Shown here piece after piece: positions 16,162 to 25,210 of a DNA stretch of 64,000 nt. Source of the DNA: Sphingopyxis sp. FD7 (GTDB taxonomy: Bacteria; Pseudomonadota; Alphaproteobacteria; Sphingomonadales; Sphingomonadaceae); contig NZ_AP017898.1 in the NCBI RefSeq assembly GCF_003609835.1, forward strand, positions 2,046,001 to 2,110,000, read 5' to 3'. Positions within the stretch are counted from its first letter, which is position 1, and every line of letters begins with the position of its first letter. The position numbers and the translations under genes are program-made. Below the pieces are notes generated by a model. It saw only the letters and a program-made list of their open reading frames with translations. It did not search any database and was not told the DNA's origin.

Positions 16162-16412
16162 CAGCGCGTGCATCCGCGGCGCCTCTCCTTGCTCGCCGCG
16201 CCCTTTCCGCGCCGGTCGGTGGCGACATGGCAGACCTTGGCGCAATCGCGGTCCCGGTCGGGATTGGCGGGATCGGTTGGCTCGCCGAGCAGCATCGTCC
16301 GGGGTATCCCGCCGCCGCACGACCGCACGATCAGCGCCCGCGCCTCGACCGCGGCGGGTGGCTGCATCATCGCCGCGGCGCCGAGCAGTGCTGCGATCCT
16401 TCGCGCCATCAT
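16158..16412 (-). CDS. Small secreted Cys-containing protein coupled to ccoS
   Basis: 84-aa protein not recognised as a named family. It starts with a signal peptide (MMARRIAALLGAAAMMQPPA, cleavage about AVEA) and has a basic tail. Five cysteines are present: one in VRSCGGG, two in the CAKVCH motif (C-x3-C-H), and two in the C-terminal GCTRC. The start overlaps the stop of ccoS (ATGA), so it is translated as the last gene of the cco operon. Its 3' end runs just past the hemN FNR box. A periplasmic role in copper or thiol chemistry during oxidase assembly would fit context but is only a guess. A non-functional frame is less likely given the coupling and signal peptide. Confidence 0.6.
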   Translation of the reverse strand: MMARRIAALLGAAAMMQPPAAVEARALIVRSCGGGIPRTMLLGEPTDPANPDRDRDCAKVCHVATDRRGKGAASKERRRGCTRC

Positions 16413-16564
16413 GGGGACCGCGCCTCTTCATCCTCGACGAAGATGCGCAGAGCGGCGCCGTCGAGATCGTCGAACTGCCCCTTGCCGAGCGACCAGAAAA
16501 AGGCCGCAAGCCCCAACAGGCCGAGCCCGAGCGCGATCGGGATGAGGAAGGCCAGCCCGTTCAC
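16409..16564 (-). CDS. ccoS: cbb3-type cytochrome oxidase assembly protein CcoS
   Basis: 51-aa single-span membrane protein with the typical pattern NGLAFLIPIALGLGLLGLAAF then FFWSLGKGQFDDLDGAA. CcoS is needed for cofactor insertion into the CcoN subunit. The GTG at 16564 is chosen because AAGG lies about eight bases upstream and the protein then begins as family members do; another GTG at 16606 would add 14 unusual residues. It lies 132 bp after ccoI, and that gap is filled by one arm of an inverted repeat. Confidence 0.88.
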   Translation of the reverse strand: MNGLAFLIPIALGLGLLGLAAFFWSLGKGQFDDLDGAALRIFVEDEEARSP

Positions 16565-16579
16565 CGGATAGCCTTTTTT

Positions 16580-16845
16580 GAGCGTTTTTCGATCATTTTG
16601 GATCACCGTGATTGCGCTGTGAAGCCCGCTGGCGAGGAGCGGGGCGCCGCGTGGGCCGGAAGCCCGTGCAAGACCCGCGACGAAGTCCGGCGGGCTTCAC
16701 AGCGCAACCCCGAAGGGGCGGGCCGATTTTGGCCCATTGCTGCGTTGCTCGTCGGGCACGATGGTCCGCATCGCGCCTCTCCTCGCGCCTTGCACCGGGC
16801 CAGAATCGGCTCCGTCACGGTGACCCAAAATGGTCGAAAACGCTC
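16580..16845. repeat. Interrupted inverted repeat across the ccoI 3' end
   Basis: An inner perfect pair of 18 bp (16612-16629 with 16690-16707, TTGCGCTGTGAAGCCCGC) is flanked by an outer pair of about 31 bp. That outer pair is 16580-16611 with 16815-16845, with two mismatches and one gap. On the left the two arms are contiguous; on the right they are separated by 107 bp. The right outer arm codes for ccoI residues just after LRLRAFSTIL, so the last 40 or so residues of CcoI derive from this structure. Confidence 0.75.
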
Positions 16846-18943
16846 TAAGCCGCAGCGCGTTGCCGACCACGATCAGCGACGAACCTGACATGGCGATCGC
16901 GGCCACGAGCGGCGTGACCAGCCCCATGAAGGCGAGCGGCACCGCGACGATATTATAGCCTATCGCGAACAGAAGATTCTGCCGCACGACGGCCTGCGTG
17001 CGCCGCGCCATGCGGATCGCCTGGACCACCGCCATCATCCGGTCGCCAAGAAAGACACAGTCGGCGGCATTCTTGCCGACATCGCTTGCCGATCCCGGCG
17101 CCATCGACGCATGGCCGGCCGCAAGCGCCGGACCGTCGTTGAGCCCATCGCCGATCATCAGCACCTTGCGTCCTCGCGCCGCCTGCCGTGCGATCGCCGC
17201 CAGCTTGTCCTGCGGGCTCATTCCCGTCTGCGCCGTCAGGCCAAGGTAGCGGGCAACGGGGGCGACCGCTTCGGCACGGTCGCCCGACAGGATCATCGCC
17301 GGGATTCGCTCCGCCCGCAGCGTGCGAACCGCGTCGCGGGCGTCGGGACGCAACTGGTCGGCGAAAGCGATCGTCGCGACCGGGCGACCGTCGATCGCAA
17401 GCTCGGTCGCGAGGATATCACCGAAGTCAGCGCCCTGCGGCCGTCCGAGCGTCACGACGCGGCCGCGCCAGCGCGCCTCCATCCCGAATCCCGGCTTTTC
17501 CCGGATCGCGCCGGTTTCGGCGGCGCGCACGCCGGCCGCCAGAAGCTCACGCGTCAACGCCGCGCTCAGCGGATGGCGGCTCGCCCGCGCCAGCGCGAGG
17601 ATCAACGATCGCGCGTCTTCGTCCAGCCGCTCCAGCCCGATCGCTTCGGGACGGCCGAGCGTCAGCGTGCCCGTCTTGTCGATCAGCGCCAGATCGACCT
17701 CGGCCAGCCGTTCGAGCGCCGATCCGTCCTTTACGAGCACGCCCGCGCGCATCAGTTCGCTCGCCGCGACGATCTGCGCCGCCGGCACCGCGAGCCCCAG
17801 CGCGCACGGACAGGTGATGATGAGCACCGCAGCGGCGATCAGCAGGCTGTGATGCCAGCCCGCGCCCGCGACCATCCATCCGGCACAGGCGAGCAGCGCA
17901 AGCACATGGACTGCCGGCGCATAGAGGCGGGCGGCGCGGTCGGCGATGCGGACATAGCGCGACTTGCCCTGCGCCGCTTTGCCCATCAGCCGCGCGATAT
18001 CGGCGATTATGGTGCCGGTGCCCGCGGCGGTGACGCGCACGTGGATCGGCGCGTCGAGATTCAGCGTCCCCGCATGGACGCGGTCGTCGGCGCGCGCGGG
18101 CTGGGGCGCGCTCTCGCCCGTCAGCAGCGACAGGTCGATTCGGCTCGTCCCGCCGGTGACGACACCGTCGGCGGCAAGGCGTTCGCCCGCTGCCACCAGC
18201 ATCTCCATGCCCGGTTCGAGCGCCGCGGCGTCGACCCAGCGGCTGCCCCCCTCTGCATCAAGCACCATCGCTCCCGTTCCCATATTGCGCAGCAGCGCCG
18301 TCACCCCGTCCCGTGCGCGGTCGCGCATCACGCTGTCGAGCCAGCGGCCGGTGAGCAGGAAAAACAGCAGCATCACCGCGCCATCGAAATAGGCGTGCGG
18401 GCCGCTCGTCGCCGTCTCATGGAGGCTGATCGCGCAAACGAGCGCGACACCGATGCTGATCGGCACATCCATGTTGGTGCCCCCCCGGCGCAGCGCTCGC
18501 CACGCCGAGCGAAAAAAGGGCCGACCCGCATAGGCAACGGTCGGCAGTGCGATCGCCGCCGACAGCCAGTGGAACAGGTCGCGCGTCGCCCCCGCTGCGC
18601 CCGACCACACCGATACCGACAGCAGCATGATGTTCATCATCGCAAAGCCCGACACCGCGACGGCACGCAGCAGCTCGCGGCTCGTTTCCGCCCCGGCTTC
18701 GGCCTGGCCGGAATCCTCGCCGATCGGGTGCGCGTCGAATCCCAGGTTTGAAAAGGCGTCGATCAGGTCGGGCATGTCGGTGTCGGGCGCGCAGGACAGG
18801 CGCACGCGTTTTTCGGTGAAATTGACGCGCGCGGCGGCGATGCGCCTGTCACGCACCAGCCCCTGCTCCAGCTTGGCGATGCAGCCGACGCAGCGAATGT
18901 CGGGCACCGCAAAGTCGCGTTCGACGACGACGGCCGCGCTCAT
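16697..18943 (-). CDS. ccoI: Copper-translocating P-type ATPase CcoI (FixI)
   Basis: 748-aa P1B-ATPase supplying copper for cbb3 oxidase assembly. It has an N-terminal metal-binding domain with CVGC (about residues 17-20) and eight predicted membrane spans. The TGES phosphatase motif, CPC ion-binding motif (IITCPCALGLA), DKTGT phosphorylation site, HP motif in ASRHPLS and GDGLND hinge are all present. The ATG overlaps the TGA of ccoH. After the last helix (SLIVVGNALRLR) the protein carries an unusual tail of about 50 residues that overlaps the inverted repeat at 16580-16845, so the original C-terminus was probably shorter. Confidence 0.95.
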   Translation of the reverse strand: MSAAVVVERDFAVPDIRCVGCIAKLEQGLVRDRRIAAARVNFTEKRVRLSCAPDTDMPDLIDAFSNLGFDAHPIGEDSGQAEAGAETSRELLRAVAVSGFAMMNIMLLSVSVWSGAAGATRDLFHWLSAAIALPTVAYAGRPFFRSAWRALRRGGTNMDVPISIGVALVCAISLHETATSGPHAYFDGAVMLLFFLLTGRWLDSVMRDRARDGVTALLRNMGTGAMVLDAEGGSRWVDAAALEPGMEMLVAAGERLAADGVVTGGTSRIDLSLLTGESAPQPARADDRVHAGTLNLDAPIHVRVTAAGTGTIIADIARLMGKAAQGKSRYVRIADRAARLYAPAVHVLALLACAGWMVAGAGWHHSLLIAAAVLIITCPCALGLAVPAAQIVAASELMRAGVLVKDGSALERLAEVDLALIDKTGTLTLGRPEAIGLERLDEDARSLILALARASRHPLSAALTRELLAAGVRAAETGAIREKPGFGMEARWRGRVVTLGRPQGADFGDILATELAIDGRPVATIAFADQLRPDARDAVRTLRAERIPAMILSGDRAEAVAPVARYLGLTAQTGMSPQDKLAAIARQAARGRKVLMIGDGLNDGPALAAGHASMAPGSASDVGKNAADCVFLGDRMMAVVQAIRMARRTQAVVRQNLLFAIGYNIVAVPLAFMGLVTPLVAAIAMSGSSLIVVGNALRLRAFSTILGHRDGADSGPVQGARRGAMRTIVPDEQRSNGPKSARPFGVAL

Positions 18944-19410
18944 CGCACGTCCCTGCGATAGCGCGCTTCGTCGGCGCCGCGCCGGACGGTAAGGTCGAGC
19001 CGCCAGCGCCCCACCGCCAGCGGCTCGACCGAGCGCAGCGCGCCGCCCGCCGCGCGCTCGAAACGAAGCGCGGCGGACGCGGTGCGCCCGACGGGATGAT
19101 GGATCGTCGCCGCAACCCGAACGCCGTCGAGCGCAACCCCGTCCTTGCGGATGGTCAGCAGGACGCGCCGGGTCGCGTCGAGCGCGATGATCGCGTCCCA
19201 TCCGAGCCGGTCCTGCGCGCGGGCGCGTTGCAGCCATTCATTATAATGCTGGCTCGCGACATAGCTGTTTTCGACCGTCTTGCCGCCAAAGGTCGACAGG
19301 GCGAAGCGGGCCATGGTGACGTTCACCGCGATCACGACCGCAAAGAAAGCGACGAGGATCACGGCCATATGTCGGCCGGTGAAGCGCCGGGGCGTCGGTG
19401 TGTCAGTCAT
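18940..19410 (-). CDS. ccoH: cbb3 oxidase assembly protein FixH/CcoH
   Basis: 156-aa membrane-anchored protein with one N-terminal span (HMAVILVAFFAVVIAVNVTMA) and a periplasmic beta domain ending in GRWRLDLTV. The segment YVASQHYNEWLQRARAQDRLGW is typical of FixH. It interacts with CcoI/CcoG during oxidase maturation. The start overlaps the ccoG stop and the stop overlaps the ccoI start, both by ATGA. Confidence 0.92.
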   Translation of the reverse strand: MTDTPTPRRFTGRHMAVILVAFFAVVIAVNVTMARFALSTFGGKTVENSYVASQHYNEWLQRARAQDRLGWDAIIALDATRRVLLTIRKDGVALDGVRVAATIHHPVGRTASAALRFERAAGGALRSVEPLAVGRWRLDLTVRRGADEARYRRDVR

Positions 19411-20864
19411 TGTCCTGTCTCCGGCCGGTCGAACTGGATGGTGTCGCTGTCGCCGCGCGGATCGCCGTCGAGGCCGCGCGTGCTGATCGTGAAATCCTGC
19501 CGCGCCGGTCCCGCGCCGGGCGCCGCGACGAAAAGTCGGACGCGTGTGACGCTGTCAGGGGGCAGCGTCAGCTCGATGCGCCGCGCCGCATTTTCGCGCG
19601 AACCGGCGTGGGTCCACAGCACGGCGCCGGGCAGGCCGCTGACGCTCACCGCGGCCTCGCGCGGGCGCGTTTCCATATTGCGCAGCTTCAGCGTGTAATT
19701 GTTGCGGATATGGCCGTCGGACAGCTGGACATAGAGCGGGCTGCGTTCGTGCTGGACGGCAAGATCGAGCCGCGTGCGCTGGCCGAGCGAAAAGAGCATC
19801 GCCGCGCCGATCGCGGTCCAGACGCCGAAATAGATCAGCGTGCGTGGGCGCAGCAGCGTCCTGCGGATCGGCCGCCCGGCGCCGCCCGCCCTTTCGGTCG
19901 CCGCATCGTCGAGCGTGCAATAGTCGATCAGCCCGCGCGGGCGTCCGACCTGCGCCATCACCCCGTCGCACGCGTCGATGCAGAGCGCGCAGGTGATGCA
20001 GCCGATCTGCGGCCCCTCGCGAATGTCGATGCCGGTCGGGCACACCGCGGCGCACTGGTTGCAGTCGATGCAGTCACCAAAGGCACCCGGGTGCGCCTGC
20101 GCCTTCTTGACGCTGCCGCGCGGTTCGCCGCGCCAGTCCTTGTAGGTCACCAGCAGCGATTTTTCGTCCATCATCGCGGTCTGGATGCGCGGCCAGGGGC
20201 ACATATAGACGCACACCTGTTCGCGCAGGAATCCGCCAAGGATGAAAGTCGTCGCAGTCAGCACGGCGACGGTGCCATAGGCGACGGGGGCTGCCTGGCC
20301 CGTCCAGAAGTCCGCCGTCAGCGCCGGCGCATCGGCGAAATACATGATCCATGCGCCGCCGGTCCAGAAGGCGATGATCAGATAGATGCCATATTTGACC
20401 GCCCGCTTCGCAAACTTTCGGGCTGTCCACGGACCGTTCGCCAGCCGCAACTGCGCGTTGCGGTCGCCGTCGACCAGCCGGTCGACATGCTGGAACAGGT
20501 CGGTCCACACCGTCTGCGGACAGGCATAGCCGCACCATGCGCGCCCCACCGCGCTGGTGACGAGGAACAGGCCGATCCCCGCCATGATGAGCAGCCCGGC
20601 GACATAATAGAATTCGTGCGGCCAGATCTCGATCTGGAACATGTAGAAACGCCGGTTCGCAAGATCGACGAGCACGGCCTGATCGGGCGCATAGGGGCCG
20701 CGGTCCCAGCGGATCCAGGGCGTACCGTAATAGATCGCCAGCGTCACCGCCATGATCGCCCATTTGAAACGGCGGAAGGGGCCGTTCACCGCCTTTGGGT
20801 AAACGCCCTTCCGCGCTTCGTATAGCGGCGCGGACTGGCCGGAGAGGCCTTCAGGGCTGGCCAT
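19407..20864 (-). CDS. ccoG: Cytochrome c oxidase accessory protein CcoG (FixG/RdxA)
   Basis: 485-aa polyferredoxin of the inner membrane with several spans, the GRAWCGYACPQTVWTDLF motif, and two 4Fe-4S ferredoxin motifs: CIDCNQCAAVCPTGIDIREG and CITCALCIDACD. The C-terminal immunoglobulin-like domain (about residues 380-480) is typical. CcoG reduces copper during cbb3 assembly. The ATG at 20864 (MASPEG) overlaps the end of ccoP by 14 bp; the longer upstream frame is not CcoG-like. Confidence 0.95.
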   Translation of the reverse strand: MASPEGLSGQSAPLYEARKGVYPKAVNGPFRRFKWAIMAVTLAIYYGTPWIRWDRGPYAPDQAVLVDLANRRFYMFQIEIWPHEFYYVAGLLIMAGIGLFLVTSAVGRAWCGYACPQTVWTDLFQHVDRLVDGDRNAQLRLANGPWTARKFAKRAVKYGIYLIIAFWTGGAWIMYFADAPALTADFWTGQAAPVAYGTVAVLTATTFILGGFLREQVCVYMCPWPRIQTAMMDEKSLLVTYKDWRGEPRGSVKKAQAHPGAFGDCIDCNQCAAVCPTGIDIREGPQIGCITCALCIDACDGVMAQVGRPRGLIDYCTLDDAATERAGGAGRPIRRTLLRPRTLIYFGVWTAIGAAMLFSLGQRTRLDLAVQHERSPLYVQLSDGHIRNNYTLKLRNMETRPREAAVSVSGLPGAVLWTHAGSRENAARRIELTLPPDSVTRVRLFVAAPGAGPARQDFTISTRGLDGDPRGDSDTIQFDRPETGQ

Positions 20865-21777
20865 CGGCTCCCACCCCTTCGGCGGCCGGCGCCAGCCCCT
20901 TTTCGCCGCCGCCCAGCGAATAGACATAGGCCGACAGCATCTTGATCGTCACCCGATCGAGCCGGTTGTTCCAGCGCGGCATCACGCCGTTGCGCGGCTG
21001 GTTCACCGTCGCGGTCAGGCTGTTGCGATCGCCGCCGTAAAGCCAGATCGCGTCGGTCAGCTTCGGCGCGCCCACCTGCCGCCCGCCCTCACCGCCCGCG
21101 CCGTGGCAGACGGCGCAATTGGCGGCGAACAGCGTCGCGCCGCGCGCCGATGCGGCGCTGGCCGCTTCCTGCCCGCTGATCGTGCGAACGAAACTGACGA
21201 CATCGTCGATCTGCTTTGCGTCGAGAATGCCGTCGCGACCGAAAGCCGGCATCAGGCTGGTCCGCGTTGCCTTGTGATCGGGGTTCCGGATGCCATGGGT
21301 GACCGTATATTCGATGCTTGCAAGGTCTCCGCCCCACAGCCAGTCGTCGTCGGTCAGGCTGGGGTAAAGATTTTTCACCCCTGCTCCGCCTGCGCCATGG
21401 CACTGCACGCAATGGACGCGGAACGCCGCGCCGCCGCCCTGCACCGCCGCCTGCATCAGCTCCGGCCTGTCAGGCAGGTCGGTGATCGCGGTCGCGGCGA
21501 TGGCGTTGACCGTCGGCGCGCGGCGCCGCGCGTCGGCGGCTATTTCCTTTGCCAGGTCGCCGCGGCTCGACCAGCCGAGCACACCTCTGGTCGCGCTGTC
21601 GACCATCGGCCAGGCCGGATAGAGGATGACATAGGCCAGCCCCCAGACAATCGTGGCGTAAAAGGTCCACAGCCACCAGCGCGGCATCGGCGTATCGAGT
21701 TCCTCGATCCCGTCCCATTCGTGACCGACCGTGCTCGTGCCGGTCGCTTCGTCGATGCGCTGTTTGGGATCAGCCAT
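20851..21777 (-). CDS. ccoP: cbb3 oxidase diheme cytochrome c subunit CcoP
   Basis: 308-aa membrane-anchored cytochrome c. One span near residues 35-55 (WWLWTFYATIVWGLAYVIL) is followed by two c-type heme domains with CVQCH and CAVCH, and the distal Met ligands lie in LMPAFG and GVMPRW. It carries electrons to the CcoN active site on the periplasmic face. The ATG at 21777 is chosen because AAGGA lies eight bases upstream; an ATG nine bases earlier is possible. It overlaps ccoQ by 8 bp. Confidence 0.96.
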   Translation of the reverse strand: MADPKQRIDEATGTSTVGHEWDGIEELDTPMPRWWLWTFYATIVWGLAYVILYPAWPMVDSATRGVLGWSSRGDLAKEIAADARRRAPTVNAIAATAITDLPDRPELMQAAVQGGGAAFRVHCVQCHGAGGAGVKNLYPSLTDDDWLWGGDLASIEYTVTHGIRNPDHKATRTSLMPAFGRDGILDAKQIDDVVSFVRTISGQEAASAASARGATLFAANCAVCHGAGGEGGRQVGAPKLTDAIWLYGGDRNSLTATVNQPRNGVMPRWNNRLDRVTIKMLSAYVYSLGGGEKGLAPAAEGVGADGQP

Positions 21778-21928
21778 GCTCGTCATCCTTGAAGATCATG
21801 TTCGCGGCCTCTTCGTTGCGCGCGCGGGCGCTTGGCCGGAACGGCCAGGCGATCAGCGTGAGGAACAGCAGGGTCATCGCGAGCAGCCCCCAGCTGTCGG
21901 CAAAATGCCTGAGGTCGTCATAGGTCAT
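21770..21928 (-). CDS. ccoQ: cbb3 oxidase small subunit CcoQ
   Basis: 52-aa single-span protein found by reading the gap between ccoO and ccoP. It begins [20 protein letters not shown], continues with [13 protein letters not shown], and ends FKDDEHG. A hydrophobic helix followed by a short charged tail is the CcoQ pattern, and the position O-Q-P is canonical. Its ATG overlaps the ccoO stop (ATGA) and its end overlaps ccoP. Confidence 0.93.
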   Translation of the reverse strand: MTYDDLRHFADSWGLLAMTLLFLTLIAWPFRPSARARNEEAANMIFKDDEHG

Positions 21929-22689
21929 CGCGCCGCCCTCATTTCGGAGGGCCGCTCCTGCGCCGCCGCCTTGTCGACATCGACCAGCGTGCCGAGCATC
22001 TGGAGATAGGCGATCAGCGCATCCATCTCGGTCACCCGCGCCGGATCGCCATCGAAGTCGCGCACCTGCGCCTTCGGATAACGCTTTTGAAGGTCGCCCG
22101 CCCCGGCGTCGGGGTCGGCCTGCGCGCGGATGTCGTCGTTCGCCTTTTCGATATCGGCCGTCGTGTAGGGGACGCCGACGCGGTAGAGCGCGGTCAGGTC
22201 GTTCGACATATCGCCAGCGGCAAGTTCGCGCTCGGCCAGAAAGGCATAGGGCGGCATGATCGATTCAGGGACCACGCTGCGCGGGTCGATCAGATGCGCC
22301 TTGTGCCATTCGTCCGAATAGCGACCGCCGACGCGCGCAAGATCCGGCCCGGTGCGCTTCGACCCCCATTGAAACGGATGGTCGTACATGCTCTCGGCGG
22401 CAAGGCTGTAGTGACCATAGCGTTCGACCTCGTCGCGGAACGGACGGATCATCTGGCTGTGACAGGTGTAGCAGCCTTCGCGCATGTATATGTTGCGCCC
22501 GGCGAGTTCGAGCGGGGTGTAGGGGCGCATCCCCTCGACCTTCTCGACCGTATTGTCGATCCAGAAGAGTGGCGCGATCTCGACGATACCGCCGATCGCC
22601 ACGGTGAACAGGGCAAGCGCGCCAAGCAGCGTCACATTGCGCTCGATCCTCTTGTGGCTCATGCGATTTTCGGCGGGTTTTGCGGTCAT
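21925..22689 (-). CDS. ccoO: cbb3 oxidase monoheme cytochrome c subunit CcoO
   Basis: 254-aa membrane-anchored cytochrome c. An N-terminal span ([21 protein letters not shown]) is followed by the heme site [20 protein letters not shown], which is diagnostic for FixO/CcoO. Later segments are [20 protein letters not shown] and a likely Met ligand in ESIMPPY. It lies 12 bp after ccoN. Confidence 0.96.
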   Translation of the reverse strand: MTAKPAENRMSHKRIERNVTLLGALALFTVAIGGIVEIAPLFWIDNTVEKVEGMRPYTPLELAGRNIYMREGCYTCHSQMIRPFRDEVERYGHYSLAAESMYDHPFQWGSKRTGPDLARVGGRYSDEWHKAHLIDPRSVVPESIMPPYAFLAERELAAGDMSNDLTALYRVGVPYTTADIEKANDDIRAQADPDAGAGDLQKRYPKAQVRDFDGDPARVTEMDALIAYLQMLGTLVDVDKAAAQERPSEMRAAR

Positions 22690-22701
22690 GGGCCGGGCTC
22701 C

Positions 22702-24360
22702 TTATTCGGCGGGCACGGGCGCGAGCGGACGATCCGACGCAGCATGGTGGGGGGTTTCGGTCATCGGCTTTTCGGCGCGGCTTTTCCCGGCGAGCGTCGC
22801 CCAGACGTTGACGATCATGATGAGGAAGCCGGCGAGATACATCGCCCCGCCCGCCGCGCGGATCAGGTACATCGGATGCATCGCCGCGACGCTCTCGGCA
22901 AAGCTGTAGACGAGATAGCCGTCGGCGCCATATTCGCGCCACATCAGGCCCTGCATGATCCCCGCCACCCACATTGACGCGGCGTAGAAAACGATGCCGA
23001 CGGTCGCGAGCCAGAAGTGCCAGTTGACCATGCGCAGGCTATAGAGGCGCGGACGGCCCCACAGGCGCGGCACCAGATAATAGACGCAGGCAAAGGTGAT
23101 CATGCCGTTCCAGCCGAGCGCGCCCGAATGGACATGGCCGATCGTCCAGTCGGTGTAGTGCGACATCGAGTTGACCCATTTGATCGACATCATCGGGCCC
23201 TCGAAGGTGCTCATGCCATAGAAGGCGAGCGCCATTACCATCATGCGGATGATCGGGTCGGTGCGGATCTTGTCCCACGCGCCGTTCAGCGTCATCAGCC
23301 CGTTGATCATCCCGCCCCAGCTCGGCATCCACAGGATCACCGAGAACACCATGCCCAGCGTCTGCGCCCAGTCGGGCAGCGCCGTGTAATGAAGGTGGTG
23401 CGGTCCGGCCCAGATATAGAGGAAGATCAGCGACCAGAAGTGAATGATCGACAGGCGGTAGCTGTATACCGGCCGCTCGGCCTGCTTCGGGACGAAATAA
23501 TACATCATCGCGAGGAAGCCGGCGGTCAGGAAAAATCCGACCGCATTATGCCCGTACCACCATTGCGTCAGCGCATCCTGCACCCCGGCGAAGGCGGCGT
23601 AGCTTTTCGATCCGAAAAGGCTGGCGGGCATCGACAGATTGTTGACGATGTGCAGCATCGCGATGGTGATGATGAAGCTGAGGTAGAACCAGTTCGCGAC
23701 ATAGATGTGCGGTTCGCGGCGCCTGACGATGGTGCCGACGAAAACGGCCAGATAGGCCACCCACACGACCGTCAGCCACAGGTCGACATACCATTCGGGC
23801 TCGGCATATTCCCTCGCCGCGGTGACCCCCATAAGATAGCCGGTGGCGGCGAGGACGATGAAGAGCTGATATCCCCAGAAGACGAAGCGCGCGAGGTTCG
23901 GAAAGGCGAGCCGCGCGCGGCAGGTGCGTTGCACGACGTAAAAGCTTGTCGCGATCAGCGCATTGCCGCCGAATGCAAAAATCACCGCCGACGTGTGGAG
24001 CGGTCGCAGCCGCCCGAAGGTCGTATATTCGAGATTGAGGTTGAGCGCCGGAAAGGCGAGCTGGAGCGCGATGAACAGCCCCGCCGCCATTCCCGCTATC
24101 CCCCAGAACAGCGTCGCGATGACCCCCCAGCGCACCGGATCGTCGTCATAGGCGCCCTGGTCGGCGGGCATCTTCAGCAGACCACGCGCGATGGCGCCAT
24201 AGTCGGCGCGACTGATCGTCGCCCACAGCATCGCGAGGCAGGCGAGCGCGACGATGACCATATGCGCCGCGAAGGGCGCATCGACCGCAAGCGCCGCCAT
24301 AACCAGCGCAAACAGGGCCAGCGCCAGCCAGCCTCCCGCCTTCGTCACCAGACCATCCAT
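22702..24360 (-). CDS. ccoN: cbb3-type cytochrome c oxidase catalytic subunit CcoN
   Basis: 552-aa heme-copper oxidase subunit with 12 or more spans, the high-affinity terminal oxidase for low oxygen. Heme and CuB ligands sit in the usual segments: [32 protein letters not shown] (CuB His and the cross-linked Tyr region), [17 protein letters not shown], and [19 protein letters not shown]. The ATG at 24360 starts just before the first helix; 26 upstream residues in the open frame are discarded. It is the first gene of the ccoNOQPGHIS operon. A perfect FNR box lies 78 bp upstream. Confidence 0.97.
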   Translation of the reverse strand: MDGLVTKAGGWLALALFALVMAALAVDAPFAAHMVIVALACLAMLWATISRADYGAIARGLLKMPADQGAYDDDPVRWGVIATLFWGIAGMAAGLFIALQLAFPALNLNLEYTTFGRLRPLHTSAVIFAFGGNALIATSFYVVQRTCRARLAFPNLARFVFWGYQLFIVLAATGYLMGVTAAREYAEPEWYVDLWLTVVWVAYLAVFVGTIVRRREPHIYVANWFYLSFIITIAMLHIVNNLSMPASLFGSKSYAAFAGVQDALTQWWYGHNAVGFFLTAGFLAMMYYFVPKQAERPVYSYRLSIIHFWSLIFLYIWAGPHHLHYTALPDWAQTLGMVFSVILWMPSWGGMINGLMTLNGAWDKIRTDPIIRMMVMALAFYGMSTFEGPMMSIKWVNSMSHYTDWTIGHVHSGALGWNGMITFACVYYLVPRLWGRPRLYSLRMVNWHFWLATVGIVFYAASMWVAGIMQGLMWREYGADGYLVYSFAESVAAMHPMYLIRAAGGAMYLAGFLIMIVNVWATLAGKSRAEKPMTETPHHAASDRPLAPVPAE

Positions 24361-24437
24361 ATCGCTTGTCCCTGCCTGGCGCGGCGGGGTCGCCGCGCGG
24401 TTCGCGCCCGCCATGAACGCGTGCGCGCGGCGAAACA

Positions 24438-24451
24438 TTGATCGGGATCAA
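24438..24451. promoter_or_regulatory. FNR box between ccoN and ompW
   Basis: TTGATCGGGATCAA is a perfect TTGAT-N4-ATCAA site in the divergent region, 78 bp from the ccoN ATG and 79 bp from the ompW ATG. It could serve both transcription units. Confidence 0.92.
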
Positions 24452-24529
24452 CGAAATTGTTGCGCCGCATCAATGCCCCGCGACCGGGCCCGACGCAGGG
24501 ATGCGCCGTCCAAACAGGAGGATCATTGC

Positions 24530-25201
24530 ATGAAGACCAGAACGCTTCCGCTCATCGCGCTCGTCGGCGCGCTTGCGCTGCCCGGCCAGGCATTTGCCAA
24601 GGCGGGCGACGTCCAGTTCAAGCTGCTCGCGACCTATGTCGCCCCCGACGGCAAGATCAGCGACGTCAAGACCGACCTGATCGGCCTGCCCGCGGGCACG
24701 CAGGCCAAGGCCGACGACAATGTCACGCCGACGGTCGCGATCGAATATTTTGTCTCCGACGCCATCTCGCTCGAAACCATCGCGGGGGTGACGCAGCATG
24801 ACGTGGACGGGCGCGGCGCGCTGGATGGCGCAACGCTGGTGTCCGACGCAAAGATCGTTCCCGCGACGCTGACGCTCAAATATCATTTCGGCAAGGACGG
24901 CGGCGTGCGGCCCTATGTCGGCGTCGGCCCCAGCTATTTCATCTTCATCGACGAAAAGCCGGGCGCGACGACGCGCGCGCTGGGCGCGACGCGGCAAAAG
25001 ATGGGCGACAAGCTCGGCGCCGCGCTCCAGGCCGGGATCGACATTCCGCTGGGCGGCAAGGGGCTGGCGCTGTCGATCGACGCCAAACGCTATTTCCTGC
25101 GTCCGACCGCGACCTGGTATGCCGGCGGCACCGAAGTGCTGAAGACGCGGCACAGGCTCGATCCGTGGGTGATCAGCACCGGGGTCGCCTTCCGTTTCTG
25201 A
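24530..25201 (+). CDS. ompW: OmpW family outer membrane protein
   Basis: 223-aa outer membrane beta-barrel protein. A signal peptide (MKTRTLPLIALVGALALPGQ, cleavage about AFA) is followed by OmpW features such as VTPTVAIEYFVSDAISLE and LTLKYHFG with PYVGVGPSYF, and the chain ends in an outer-membrane sorting signal GVAFRF. AGGAGG lies shortly before the ATG. It forms a narrow eight-stranded barrel thought to carry small hydrophobic molecules. It shares the FNR box with ccoN, so oxygen control is likely; ompW genes are FNR-regulated in several bacteria. Confidence 0.93.
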   Translation: MKTRTLPLIALVGALALPGQAFAKAGDVQFKLLATYVAPDGKISDVKTDLIGLPAGTQAKADDNVTPTVAIEYFVSDAISLETIAGVTQHDVDGRGALDGATLVSDAKIVPATLTLKYHFGKDGGVRPYVGVGPSYFIFIDEKPGATTRALGATRQKMGDKLGAALQAGIDIPLGGKGLALSIDAKRYFLRPTATWYAGGTEVLKTRHRLDPWVISTGVAFRF

Positions 25202-25210
25202 GCGGAAAGC

